From contig CAVRTB010000002.1 of NCBI GenBank assembly GCA_963724065.1, positions 62,001 to 126,000 on the forward strand: 64,000 bases of DNA, given 5' to 3'. Below, one piece after another: positions 1 through 7,924 of this stretch. The DNA comes from DASRIA01 sp963724065. GTDB taxonomy: Bacteria > Actinomycetota > Thermoleophilia > Solirubrobacterales > JBBDJG01. The position numbers and the translations under genes are program-made. Numbering within the stretch: the first letter of the stretch is position 1; every line of letters begins with the position of its first letter. Below the pieces are notes generated by a model. It saw nothing but the letters and a program-made list of their open reading frames with translations, was not told the origin of the DNA and did not search any database.

Positions 1-574
1 CACCGACCGTGATCACCGCGCCCCGGTCCTCGGCCTTGCCCTTGTAGTACTCCTGCCGGTACGAGAGGCCGGGCTCGGGGTCCGCCGGCATCGCGATCCC
101 CGGCTGGGCGCCGTCGACGCCCGCCTCGAACGATCCCTCGCGGTCGAGGAACCGGCCGTTCTCGAAGTTGCGCACGGCCTCGCCGAGGTACCAGACGTTC
201 CCGTCCTTGTCCTGGGCGTACCAGTCGTCCGTGATCTCGACCGGCTTGCCGTTGTCGGTCACGACGTCGGTGATCACACGGGCCGTGATGCCGTTCGCGA
301 CCTTCTTCGTCTTGTCGGTGACGGTCACGACGACGCGCTCGTCGGTGCCCGTGGTGTCGGTCTCGCGAAAGACCCAACGGCTCCCTGGGCTCATCGGCCA
401 ATACGGATTGTCGATGTTCGTCGAGAAGTCGGCGGGGTCGAGGTCCACGGGCTCACTGCCCTGGGGGAGCCCGCGATTGTCCGCGCCCGAGTTGTCGTCG
501 TCGCCGCAGGCGACGATCGCGAAACTTGCGGCGATGCATGCCACGGCCGCGGCGATCAGCGTTCGCTTCCTCAT
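1..574 (-). CDS. Putative exported lipoprotein (3' part lies outside the window)
   Basis: Reading on the minus strand from an ATG at 574 gives 191 residues that run off the left edge, so the C-terminus is missing. The product starts with a basic end (MRKRTL), a hydrophobic stretch and a lipobox ending ..IVAC before GDDD, so Cys19 is the likely lipidated residue and the protein is anchored outside the cytoplasmic membrane. After an acidic linker comes a region rich in short beta-type stretches with aromatic motifs such as NPYWPM, DDWYAQDKDGNVWYLGE and YRQEYY. I do not recognise a named enzyme family and see no catalytic motif. The nearest gene is 146 bp away and divergent, so it probably has its own promoter in 575-720, where I see no clear promoter boxes. 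Confidence 0.8.
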   Translation of the reverse strand, partial: MRKRTLIAAAVACIAASFAIVACGDDDNSGADNRGLPQGSEPVDLDPADFSTNIDNPYWPMSPGSRWVFRETDTTGTDERVVVTVTDKTKKVANGITARVITDVVTDNGKPVEITDDWYAQDKDGNVWYLGEAVRNFENGRFLDREGSFEAGVDGAQPGIAMPADPEPGLSYRQEYYKGKAEDRGAVITVG

Positions 575-720
575 TGTCAGTGCTCCCGTGTCGTGGTGGG
601 GTGACCGCTCCGACAGGCCACCGGGAAACTGCTTTCTACGAGGCAAAAATGAGAGCGCGATGAGGATGTGATGAGGCCGGCGCCCGGGTCCACGAGGCGG
701 CGGCGTCATATGCTGCGCCG

Positions 721-1515
721 ATGGGATCGACGGTGCGCCTCGACGAGTCCGTCCACATCGACGCGTCGCAGGCCGAGGTGTGGGACGCGATCGCCGACTA
801 CTCGTTCGACGAGCGCTGGCGCGGTGGGCTCACCGAGATGACGCCCGACCCGCCCGGCCCCCCGGCCGTCGGCACGCGCGTGCACGAGGTGGTCAGGTTC
901 GCGGGCCGGGCCTTCACGACGGACTGCACCGTCACGAGCGTCGAGCCCGGCAGCGCCTACGAGTTCACCGGCAACGGGACGAGCGGCGAGCTTCGGGGAA
1001 GGCGCACCGTGCGGCCCCGGACGGTCGGCACCGGCAGCTCGTTCGGCTATGAGATCGAGCTGACGCCGCGCCGGCGCCTGCGCCCGCTCGCACCGCTCCT
1101 CGGCCCCGTCCTGCGCGCCGGCCTGAAGCGCGACCTGCACCGGCTCAAGGGCCTGCTCGAGAGCGGCGAGCGCGCCGCGTGCCCGGTCGCGCTCGTGGAG
1201 TTCCCCGCCGACGACCCCGATCGCGCCCGCCGCTTCTGGAACGGCCTGCTCGGGATCGAGCTTGCGGCACGCACGCCCGATCAGGGCGCGGGCTGGCAGA
1301 CCGGCTCGGGCGAGCCCGCGATCGGATTGCACGAGCGCGGCCGGGGACCCGGCGACTCGTTCTCGCTGCCCTATCTCCACGTCCACGACATGGCGTCCTC
1401 GCTCGCGCAGGTCGAGGCTCTTGGCGGGAGCGTCGTGCATCCCGGCGAGGGGTTCGCGATCTGCAAGGACTCCGAGGGAAGCCCGTTCGGGCTCACCGCG
1501 CGCAAGCTTGCCTGA
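721..1515 (+). CDS. SRPBCC-VOC two-domain fusion protein
   Basis: A 264-residue cytoplasmic protein with two domains usually found separately. Residues 1-145 look like an SRPBCC/polyketide-cyclase domain: MGSTVRLDESVHIDAS, then VWDAIADYSFDERW and a closing amphipathic region. Residues about 155-264 look like a VOC/glyoxalase half domain (VALVEFPADDPDRARRFW, then YLHVHDMASSLAQVEALGG and a PFGL end). Both folds bind small hydrophobic or metal-coordinated ligands; the substrate cannot be read from the sequence. The start is the ATG at 721. The stop overlaps the RNase D start by 8 bp, so the two genes are probably co-transcribed, although nothing links their functions. Confidence 0.85.
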   Translation: MGSTVRLDESVHIDASQAEVWDAIADYSFDERWRGGLTEMTPDPPGPPAVGTRVHEVVRFAGRAFTTDCTVTSVEPGSAYEFTGNGTSGELRGRRTVRPRTVGTGSSFGYEIELTPRRRLRPLAPLLGPVLRAGLKRDLHRLKGLLESGERAACPVALVEFPADDPDRARRFWNGLLGIELAARTPDQGAGWQTGSGEPAIGLHERGRGPGDSFSLPYLHVHDMASSLAQVEALGGSVVHPGEGFAICKDSEGSPFGLTARKLA

Positions 1516-2671
1516 GCGGGCGCTGGAGCAGGTCGCGGCGCGGGCCCTCGCGACGGGCCAGATCGCGTTCGACACCGAGTTCATGTCGGAGGGACGCTAC
1601 TTCCCGCTCCTGTGCCTCGTCCAGGTTGCCGCGCAAGGCGACGACGGGCAACCTCTCGTCGCGACGATCGATGCACTCGGCGACGAGGATCCCGGTCCGC
1701 TGCTCGCCGCGCTCGGCGACCCGTCGGTGGAGGTGCTGGTCCACGCCGGCCGCCAGGACCTGGCGATCGTCGAGCACGCGTGGGGCACGCGGCCGACGAA
1801 CGTCTTCGACACCCAGATCGCCGCTGCGCTCACGAGCACCACGCACCAGTCGAGCTACCAGTACCTGGTCGGGCAGTTGCTCGGCCGCTCCCTGAAGAAG
1901 TCCGAGAGCTTCACCCGGTGGGACCAGCGCCCGCTCACCGACCGGCAGCTCGCCTACGCACGCCAAGACGTCGAGCACCTCGTCGCCGTGGCGGCCGAGC
2001 TTCAGGAGCGCCTGCGCGCGAGCGGACGGGTCGAGTGGGCGCAACAGGAGTGTCGCCTGCTCGAGGCGGCAAGCGCGGAGGAGCGCGATCCCGAAGAGGT
2101 CTTCCGGCGGCTCTCGGCCTCGACCGTCCTCAAGCCGGTCGAGGCGGCGGTCGCGCGCGAGCTGACGATCTGGCGCGAGCAGGCCGCGCGGGAGCAGGAC
2201 CGGCCGATCCGCTCGGTCCTGCCGGACCGCCTCGTCACCCAGCTCGCGCGCCGGCGTCCGGCGTCGCTGGACGCGCTCAAGCAGGAACGCGGCGTCGGCG
2301 AGGGCATCCTGCGCCGCCACGGAAAGCAGTTACTCGCGGCGCTGCGCCGCGGCGAGCAGGCAACGCCGATCGAGCTGCCCGGGAGGCCCGAGGTGCCGCC
2401 GTGGTTCGGGCCGCTGTCGGTGCTGGTCGAGGCGCTGATCCGCGCGCGTTGCGAGGAGAAGCGGATCGCCCCCGAGATGATCGCGAACCGTGCCGAGGTC
2501 GGTGAGGTCGTCCTCGGGGCGGTGCGCGACCGCGCCGAGCCCGCCGCCAACCGCCTGCTCACCGGATGGCGGCGCGAGGTCGTCGGCGAAGAGGTGCTCG
2601 AGCTGCTGCGCGGCGAGCGCTCGCTACGCGTGGGTCACGACGGCCACCTCGTCGTGGACCGCCACGCCTGA
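1508..2671 (+). CDS. rnd: Ribonuclease D (DEDDy 3'-5' exoribonuclease)
   Basis: 387 residues, close to the usual RNase D length. The DEDDy exonuclease motifs are present: FDTEF (Asp22 and Glu24) for ExoI, the HAGRQDL and FDTQIAA region for ExoII, and YARQDVEHL for ExoIII with the Tyr-x3-Asp pattern. Around residues 210-285 an HRDC domain follows (LTIWREQAAREQDRP...LDALKQERGVGEGILRRHG), and a second HRDC-like helical part closes the protein. The family trims tRNA and other structured RNA 3' ends. No ATG or GTG lies before the first catalytic motif, so I place the start at the TTG at 1508, overlapping the preceding stop. This start is inferred from the domain, not from a strong ribosome-binding site. 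Confidence 0.88.
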   Translation: MPERALEQVAARALATGQIAFDTEFMSEGRYFPLLCLVQVAAQGDDGQPLVATIDALGDEDPGPLLAALGDPSVEVLVHAGRQDLAIVEHAWGTRPTNVFDTQIAAALTSTTHQSSYQYLVGQLLGRSLKKSESFTRWDQRPLTDRQLAYARQDVEHLVAVAAELQERLRASGRVEWAQQECRLLEAASAEERDPEEVFRRLSASTVLKPVEAAVARELTIWREQAAREQDRPIRSVLPDRLVTQLARRRPASLDALKQERGVGEGILRRHGKQLLAALRRGEQATPIELPGRPEVPPWFGPLSVLVEALIRARCEEKRIAPEMIANRAEVGEVVLGAVRDRAEPAANRLLTGWRREVVGEEVLELLRGERSLRVGHDGHLVVDRHA

Positions 2672-2706
2672 CAAGGACGACCGAGCTGCCCGAAAGGCGG
2701 CCGGCG

Positions 2707-3177
2707 TCAGCCGGCGACGAGCGCGCGGCCGACGCTGTCGGCGACGCACGCCGGCTTCTCTGAGCCCTCGACCTCGACCGTGAACCGCGTCACGACCTGC
2801 CACCAGCCGCTGCCGACCTCGTCGACCGAGATCACCGCGGCCTTCGCGCGGACACGGCTGCCGGAGGGAACCGGCGCGGGGAACCGCACCTTGTTCCAGC
2901 CGTAGTTGACGCCGAGCGCGAAGCCGCTCGACGAGATCAGGTCGAGCCGGAAGCCGTCGATCATCGAAAGCGTCAGGTTGCCATGGGCGACCGTGGTGCC
3001 GAACGGGCTCTCGCGCTCGGCGCGCTCGCGGTCGACGTGGATCCATTGGTCGTCGCCGGACAACTGCGAGAACGTGTCGATGTCCTCCTGCCGCACCTCG
3101 CGCCAATCGCCCGGCCCGATCTCCGTGCCGATCAGCGCCTTGAGCCCGTCGATGCCTTGTACCTCGGCGACTGCCAT
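2707..3177 (-). CDS. MaoC-like dehydratase (R-specific enoyl-CoA hydratase type)
   Basis: 156 residues with a single hotdog fold. The hydratase-2 signature is readable: DIDTFSQLSGDDQWIHVD, then SPFGTTVAHGNLTLSMI, giving the expected catalytic Asp and His. Members hydrate trans-2-enoyl-CoA to (R)-3-hydroxyacyl-CoA in fatty-acid or steroid side-chain breakdown. The ATG at 3177 is the start. The gene is convergent with rnd and lies 11 bp downstream of the serine-hydrolase gene on the same strand, which with greA gives a three-gene minus-strand run without obvious shared function. The nearby P450 and enoyl-CoA hydratase fit a lipid-degrading lifestyle, but this is only context. Confidence 0.9.
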   Translation of the reverse strand: MAVAEVQGIDGLKALIGTEIGPGDWREVRQEDIDTFSQLSGDDQWIHVDRERAERESPFGTTVAHGNLTLSMIDGFRLDLISSSGFALGVNYGWNKVRFPAPVPSGSRVRAKAAVISVDEVGSGWWQVVTRFTVEVEGSEKPACVADSVGRALVAG

Positions 3178-3188
3178 CACCAGCGAGC

Positions 3189-3983
3189 TTACCGGCGCGG
3201 GCGTAGCACGCGCAGCGCGATGCGCTCGATCGTCTCCTCGCCGTAGGCCTGGGTCGGCGCCCCGCTCGTGAGGACGGCGAGCGCGATCCGCCGGCCCCCG
3301 CGCTCGAGCAGCGCGACCTGGTGCGTGATGCCGCTTCGCCAGCCGCCCTTGAAGAAGATCTTCATGCCCCGCCGGCGCGCGACCGGCGCGATCCCCCACC
3401 GCTGCTCGGTGACGATCGAGGAGAGCAGCTTGCGCGCGTAGCGACGATGGGCCCCGGGCACGAGGCGGTCGATCCGCAGGAACAGGCGGGCCTGGTCGGC
3501 AGGGGTGACCTTCGCGTCGGACCAGTGGCCGACGTCGCCGAACTTCCTCATTCCCGCGGCCCGCGCGACGGCGCGCAGTCCGTTCCCGCCGACCTGCCGG
3601 TAGAGCGCGCTCGCGGCGTCGTTGTCCGACACCGTGATCATCGCCCGCAGCAGCGCCCGCTCGCCCTCGCTGAGCCGGCGGCCGGCGGCGCGGCGCAGCA
3701 CCGCGACCATCAGCATCGCCTTGGAGACGCTCGCGGACGGAAACTGGACCGTGCGCTGGAAGCCGCGCGGCCGCCGGCCTTCCTCCAGCACCGCAAAGGC
3801 CGCGACGCCGAACCGGCGGCTCGCGAAGCGCTGCGCGCGATCGATCCCGCGCGGCGACGTGAGCGGGGATCTGGGGGCGACGGCGCGGACACCGTCGGAC
3901 CCGGCAAGCGCCGTTCCCGAGACGGCCACGGTCGCCGGCACGACGGCGAGCCCGACCAGCCACGGTACGACATGGCGCGACAT
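3189..3983 (-). CDS. Exported beta-lactamase-fold serine hydrolase
   Basis: 264 residues with an N-terminal export signal (hydrophobic WLVGLAVVPATVAVSGTALAG). The three active-site motifs of the penicillin-binding/class A beta-lactamase fold are visible: Ser85-Val-Ser-Lys88 (SxxK), Ser119-Asp-Asn121 (SDN) and Lys212-Gly-Gly214 in the place of KTG. It could be a small DD-peptidase-like protein, an esterase or a beta-lactamase; KGG instead of KTG and the lack of a clear class A omega-loop glutamate motif leave this open. The start is the ATG at 3983 (MSRHVVPW), just after the greA stop at 3998, so they are likely co-transcribed. Confidence 0.82.
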   Translation of the reverse strand: MSRHVVPWLVGLAVVPATVAVSGTALAGSDGVRAVAPRSPLTSPRGIDRAQRFASRRFGVAAFAVLEEGRRPRGFQRTVQFPSASVSKAMLMVAVLRRAAGRRLSEGERALLRAMITVSDNDAASALYRQVGGNGLRAVARAAGMRKFGDVGHWSDAKVTPADQARLFLRIDRLVPGAHRRYARKLLSSIVTEQRWGIAPVARRRGMKIFFKGGWRSGITHQVALLERGGRRIALAVLTSGAPTQAYGEETIERIALRVLRPRR

Positions 3984-3997
3984 CCTCGGCGCCCCGC

Positions 3998-4477
3998 TCA
4001 GGGCAGGAGCTTCTCGATCCGGTACTTGCGCGGGCCGCGCAGCGTCTCGACCTCGACCGACTCGCCGGGTGAGCTGCCGAGCAGCGCCTTCGCCACCGGC
4101 GACTCGGCGGACAGCTTCCCGCCGCCGGGGTCCGCCTCGGTCGCGCCCACGATCGTCCACGTGTGAACGTTGCCGGTCTCCTCGTCGAGCACCTCCGCGG
4201 TGCGCCCGAACGCGAAGGTCACGGCGCTCGCGTCGGCCTCGACCACGACGGCATCGCGCAGCCGCATGCGCAGGCGCTTGATCTTGGTCTCGAGATGCGC
4301 CTGGTCCTCCTTCGCAATGTGGTACTCCGCGTTCTCCTTGAGGTCGCCGAGCGAGCGAGCCGCGAGCAGTCGCTCACCCATCGCACGGCGCCCGAAAGTC
4401 TCGAGCTCCTCGACCTCGCGCTTCAGGGCGTCGAGCCCCGCGGGCGTGATCGCATCGCCTGGGTCGGTTGGAGTCAT
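3998..4477 (-). CDS. greA: Transcription elongation factor GreA
   Basis: 159 residues, the usual length. The N-terminal coiled coil contains GDLKENAEYHIAKEDQ, which matches the acidic tip of GreA that enters the RNA polymerase secondary channel and stimulates cleavage of backtracked RNA. The C-terminal FKBP-like domain has the typical end (SPVAKALLGSSPGESVEV, then RKYRIEKLL). The start ATG at 4477 is divergent from the P450 gene, with 66 bp between them for both promoters. Confidence 0.93.
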   Translation of the reverse strand: MTPTDPGDAITPAGLDALKREVEELETFGRRAMGERLLAARSLGDLKENAEYHIAKEDQAHLETKIKRLRMRLRDAVVVEADASAVTFAFGRTAEVLDEETGNVHTWTIVGATEADPGGGKLSAESPVAKALLGSSPGESVEVETLRGPRKYRIEKLLP

Positions 4478-4543
4478 GCGCTCACCTCGACCGCATGTTC
4501 GCAGCTACGATGCCCTTCCCGGCTCACGACCACGGAGGCCCGA

Positions 4544-5776
4544 ATGAAGTCGATCCGCAGCGACCTCGAGGACGCGCTCGTGATAGAGCGGGAGTTGTGG
4601 GAGGAGGGGCCGCCCCACGAGCTGTTCCGCGAGATCCGCAGCGAGTGCCCCGTGCACTGGAGCGCCAAGATCCCGGAGTACCCCGGGGAGCCGGGGTTCT
4701 GGTCGATCACCACCGCGGACGACGTGCACGCGGTGAGCCGCGACTGGAAGACCTTCTCGTCCGAGCGCGGCGGGGTCACGGCGGTCAGCGAGGTCTTCCC
4801 GCTCGAGCTGGTGCGGGCGATGTTCATCGGCATGGACCCGCCCAAGCACGACCGCATCAAGGCTCTCTTCCAGGCGGGCTTCACGCCGAAGCGGATCGCG
4901 GCTCACGAGGACGAGATCCGTGCGATCGCGGTCGACGTGCTCGACCGCGTCGCCGGGCGTGAGACATGCGACCTCGTGTGCGACGTCGCCCAGCCTGTCG
5001 TGTCGCGCGTGATCGGAAGCTTCATGGGCATCCCGCCCGAGGACGACGAGGCGTGGGCCACCCTGATGAACTCGGCGCTCGGCGCGGGCGACCCCGACCT
5101 GAATCCTGAGGGCATCCCCGGGGTGCTCGAGCGCGACATCCCCGAGGTCTTCGAGCGCTGCCGCGTGATGATCGCGGACCGGCGCGAGAACCCGACCGAC
5201 GATCTCACGAGCGTGCTCGTGCACGCCGAGATCGACGGCCAGAAGCTCGAGGAGCACGAGATCGTGATGGGCTTCTTCCTGCTCGTCGCGGCCGGCAACG
5301 ACAGCACGAAGTCGACCTATTGCAGCGCGATGAAGGCGCTGATGGAGAACCCGGACCAGCGGCAGATCCTGCTCGACGACCCCTCGCTGACCGCGAGCAC
5401 GGTCGAGGAGGCACTGAGGATGTTCCCCGCGTTCGCGCACTTCCGCCGCACCGCGACCGAGGACACGGAGCTGAACGGCACGAAGATCCGCGAGGGCGAC
5501 AAGGTGGTCATGTGGTATGTGTCCTCCAACCGCGACGAGACGCGCTACGAGGACCCCGACCGCTTCGACGTGCGGCGCAACCCCGAGCACCAGGCCTTCG
5601 GCGCCGGCGGGCGCCACTTCTGCCTCGGGACGGCGCTCGCGCGGCTCGAGCTACAGATCCTGCTGGAGGAGACGCTCAAGCGGTTCCCCGCGATGGAGCT
5701 CGCGGGGCCGAGCGCCTACGCCCTCTCGCCGTTCATCAACCAGCTGAAGACGCTCCCGGTGCGGCTGTCGCCGTAG
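4544..5776 (+). CDS. Cytochrome P450
   Basis: 410 residues, a soluble bacterial class I P450. Readable motifs are the I-helix AAGNDST, the K-helix ExxR (EEALR), and the haem-binding loop FGAGGRHFCLG with Cys360 as the axial thiolate ligand. The K-to-meander region (FRRTATEDTELNG, then MWYVSSNRDE) resembles actinobacterial CYP125/CYP142-like enzymes that oxidise sterol or fatty side chains, but the substrate is not determinable. The ATG at 4544 is preceded by GGAGG at 7 bp spacing, which settles the start. No ferredoxin gene is adjacent, so electron partners must be encoded elsewhere. A second P450 lies at 55769-56983. Confidence 0.93.
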   Translation: MKSIRSDLEDALVIERELWEEGPPHELFREIRSECPVHWSAKIPEYPGEPGFWSITTADDVHAVSRDWKTFSSERGGVTAVSEVFPLELVRAMFIGMDPPKHDRIKALFQAGFTPKRIAAHEDEIRAIAVDVLDRVAGRETCDLVCDVAQPVVSRVIGSFMGIPPEDDEAWATLMNSALGAGDPDLNPEGIPGVLERDIPEVFERCRVMIADRRENPTDDLTSVLVHAEIDGQKLEEHEIVMGFFLLVAAGNDSTKSTYCSAMKALMENPDQRQILLDDPSLTASTVEEALRMFPAFAHFRRTATEDTELNGTKIREGDKVVMWYVSSNRDETRYEDPDRFDVRRNPEHQAFGAGGRHFCLGTALARLELQILLEETLKRFPAMELAGPSAYALSPFINQLKTLPVRLSP

Positions 5777-5788
5777 GCGAGCCGGGCG

Positions 5789-6184
5789 CTACTCGGGCCA
5801 GAAGTCCTCGATCATCTCCGCGTCATCGCGCGCGTCCTCGATGCGAGTCGAGACGATGATCAGCTGCGCGTCGCCCGGTCCCTCGTTCCACACCGAGCGC
5901 ACGACCTCGGGCGCCACGCGCAAGACGCTGCCGCCGCCCAGCTCGAGCACCTCGTCGTCGAGCTTGAACTCGAGGGTGCCGGAGATCACGAAGTAGACCT
6001 CCTCCTGCGTCTTGTGGCGGTGGCCGTAGCCGCCCTTGCCCCCCGACCCGGGAGTCATGTGACGGTGCGTGATCGCGACCTGCTCGTTGCCGAGCGGCTC
6101 GCTCAGCATCCGCATCGTGCCCGGGTACTTGCCCCCGAAGAGGTCCGGCACTTCGTCCAGGCTCACCACGCTGTAGTTGCTCAT
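5789..6184 (-). CDS. Single-domain cupin protein
   Basis: 131 residues with one conserved cupin barrel. Motif 1 appears as GHRHKTQEEVYFVISG, with His, His and Glu in the metal-binding positions, and motif 2 as SVLRVAPEVVRSVWN, where the usual His is replaced. The small size and the acidic tail (DDAEMIEDFWPE) are typical of cupins of unknown function. It is convergent with the P450 (12 bp apart) and lies downstream of the SGNH hydrolase, separated from it by a terminator-like hairpin at 6213-6249, so it is probably transcribed on its own. Confidence 0.85.
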   Translation of the reverse strand: MSNYSVVSLDEVPDLFGGKYPGTMRMLSEPLGNEQVAITHRHMTPGSGGKGGYGHRHKTQEEVYFVISGTLEFKLDDEVLELGGGSVLRVAPEVVRSVWNEGPGDAQLIIVSTRIEDARDDAEMIEDFWPE

Positions 6185-6212
6185 CGCGGCGATCCTACCC
6201 GGCGCCGCCGCA

Positions 6213-6249
6213 ACGAGAGAGGGCCCCGCTTGCGCGAGGCCCTTCTCGT
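6213..6249 (-). terminator. Terminator-like hairpin after the SGNH hydrolase gene
   Basis: On the plus strand ACGAGAGAGGGCC (6213-6225) pairs with GGCCCTTCTCGT (6238-6249) around a 12-nt loop, giving 12 base pairs with one bulged G. It sits 21 bp past the stop of the minus-strand hydrolase gene and upstream of the cupin start. The run of T after the stem is weak, so termination efficiency is uncertain. Confidence 0.6.
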
Positions 6250-6269
6250 GCGTCGATCGCAGCTGGCGA

Positions 6270-7097
6270 TCAGCCGATCAGCACGTCCGCGAAGGCCTCC
6301 GCCACCTTGTCGTAGCCGGAGTCGTCGGGGTGCAGGCAGTCGTTGCCGCCCACCCAGTCCTGCGGGCTGAGGTCGCCGTACACCTCGGCCACCTCGACGC
6401 CGTAGTCGGCCCCGACGTCACGCATGATGTCGTGCAAGCCGAGCGGCACGAACGGAGGCAGGCCCTCGAGCACGATGCCGGCGAGCTGCACCGCGCCGGG
6501 CACGCCGCCGAGCACGCACTGCGCGATCCCGTTGTCGTAGGTGTTGATGACGATCCGGGCATCGGGCCCGGCGGCGTCGCGCAGCGCGGACAGCGCCACG
6601 TTGAGGTCGCTGGTGTAGGCCGCGAACTCGGACGAGATCGTCGCGATGCAGCTCGCAGTCAGCCCGCCCAGGCACGCGCCGATGATCGGGTTCGTGACGT
6701 CGTTCCCGCCGATGCTGACCGTCACCACCTCGACGTTGTCACGCGGGTTGCTGTTCGAGTTGCGCTCCTCGAGCAACGCGACGGCGGCGGGCAGCTGGTT
6801 CGCGATCAGCGTCGGCGTGGTGGCGCCTCCGACCGCGATGTTCACCAGCTCGAGCTGGCCGCATCCCTGGCCCGGCTTCGGGTTGTCGGAGGGCGAGCAG
6901 TCAAAGCCCGCCTGAAGCGCGGTGTGCAGCTTCGGCACGTAACCGCCTTCGCTCGGAACGGCGGCGCCGAACCCGAAGGCCCAGGAGTCACCGAGCGACA
7001 GTTGAACCGGCTTGGCTGCCATCGCCGGCGACGCCGCCACCGCCCCCACGGCAAGCAGCATCGATACGAGCGCCAAAAGGCGCGTACTACGCAACAT
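6270..7097 (-). CDS. Secreted SGNH/GDSL-family hydrolase
   Basis: 275 residues. A signal peptide (MLRSTRLLALVSMLL...ASPAMAA) is followed by the SGNH blocks: LSLGDSWAFG (block I, Ser nucleophile), NIAVGGATT (block II Gly), IGGND (block III Asn), and DCLHPDDSGYDKV (block V, Asp and His). Such enzymes are extracellular lipases or esterases. The ATG at 7097 has a G-rich ribosome-binding site (GGGGG) 6 bases upstream. A second SGNH enzyme is at 39029-40174 but shows little similarity beyond the blocks. The 236-bp gap to the divergent cupin at 7334 must hold both promoters; a TATAAC string at 7153-7158 is a possible -10 box, too weak to call. Confidence 0.9.
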   Translation of the reverse strand: MLRSTRLLALVSMLLAVGAVAASPAMAAKPVQLSLGDSWAFGFGAAVPSEGGYVPKLHTALQAGFDCSPSDNPKPGQGCGQLELVNIAVGGATTPTLIANQLPAAVALLEERNSNSNPRDNVEVVTVSIGGNDVTNPIIGACLGGLTASCIATISSEFAAYTSDLNVALSALRDAAGPDARIVINTYDNGIAQCVLGGVPGAVQLAGIVLEGLPPFVPLGLHDIMRDVGADYGVEVAEVYGDLSPQDWVGGNDCLHPDDSGYDKVAEAFADVLIG

Positions 7098-7333
7098 CTG
7101 AACCCCCAAAGTTGTGGTTTGTGTGACGCCGGGCGCCACGACCGCCCCTACCTATAACACAGGGCCGCGGGCGCCGTGCCGGGAATCAGTCCTCTACGCG
7201 GGCCCGGGTGAGCGTGCAATGCCACCCACGGACGCGCGCCACCCGGACTCGCCGATCAGCAAGTATGCGCAGGTAGGTCTCCACCTTTCGAGGCGACACG
7301 CGTGCGCCTCCCGGTCCGTACCATGCGTTCCCC

Positions 7334-7744
7334 GTGACCACCCTGCAGCTGTCGCCCAGCTCGGCCGTGACCGTGCGCGGCTCAACGCCGGAGGCGCTCG
7401 AGGTCGAGGTCGTCTACGAGCCCGGCTCACCGGCGCCCCCGCAGCACTTCCACCCGGATCAGGCCGAGCACTTCGAGGTGCTCGAGGGCTCGGTCACCAC
7501 GCTCGTCGAGGGAGCCGAGCGGGTGCTGGTCGGCGGCGACACGCTCGACATTCCCCCGCGCGCCGTGCATCAGATGTGGAACGCGGGCGATGTGCCGGCG
7601 CGCGTGCTGTGGCGCACCTCCCCGGCCGGGCGGACGCTCGAGTGGTTCGAGGCGCTCGACGCCTTTCAGCGTGACGGGGACGGCGCGGCGCTCGGGGCCG
7701 CGATCGCCGAGTACCGCGACGTGTTGCGGCTCGCCGAGAGTTAA
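7334..7744 (+). CDS. Cupin domain protein
   Basis: 136 residues, starting at a GTG (7334). A cupin core is visible: QHFHPDQAEHFEVLEG with two His and a Glu in metal-ligand positions, a VLVGGDTLDIPP turn and AVHQMWNAGD with the second-motif His. A C-terminal helical tail of about 40 residues follows. Function unknown; the metal ligands look intact, so it could be a small-molecule-binding or dioxygenase-like cupin. It is followed after 6 bp by the first copy of the intergenic repeat, which fills the space up to the convergent SDR gene. Confidence 0.82.
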   Translation: MTTLQLSPSSAVTVRGSTPEALEVEVVYEPGSPAPPQHFHPDQAEHFEVLEGSVTTLVEGAERVLVGGDTLDIPPRAVHQMWNAGDVPARVLWRTSPAGRTLEWFEALDAFQRDGDGAALGAAIAEYRDVLRLAES

Positions 7745-7750
7745 GGCGTG

Positions 7751-7912
7751 CTAACCCCGAGTTGTCACGACAACTCGCGCTCAGCTGACCGTCGCCACCG
7801 CGCGGGCCCTCACATCCCCACCGAACGTCCCGGGCTGCTTGCTCTGGGCGGTAGCGCGGGACGTTCGGCCACGAGCTATCGAACCCCGGGGTGTCCGGGT
7901 ACTTGGGGTTAG
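7751..7912 (+). repeat. MITE-like intergenic repeat, copy A (internally shortened)
   Basis: 162 bp bounded by CTAACCCCGAG (7751) and the inverted CTTGGGGTTAG (ending 7912). Inside are three nested hairpins: CGAGTTGTC/GACAACTCG at the left end, a perfect 12-bp stem CCGAACGTCCCG (7821-7832) with CGGGACGTTCGG (7857-7868) in the centre, and an AACCCC/GGGGTT hairpin at the right end. The same order occurs in the copies at 51009-51245 and 61831-61951. Compared with the fullest copy, about 56 bp are missing right of the centre. It fills the gap between a cupin stop (7744) and the convergent SDR stop (7925). No open reading frame is evident. Confidence 0.9.
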
Positions 7913-7924
7913 TCCGCCCTAGGG

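Noticed and set aside
168..671. Plus-strand open frame of 167 codons at the left end
   Set aside because: It lies opposite the lipoprotein gene, whose minus-strand frame has a signal peptide, lipobox and coherent protein composition; the plus frame is a high-GC shadow.
3189..3983. Clear class A beta-lactamase (resistance gene)
   Set aside because: SxxK and SDN are present, but KTG is KGG and no ExxLN omega-loop motif is seen, so only the fold can be claimed.
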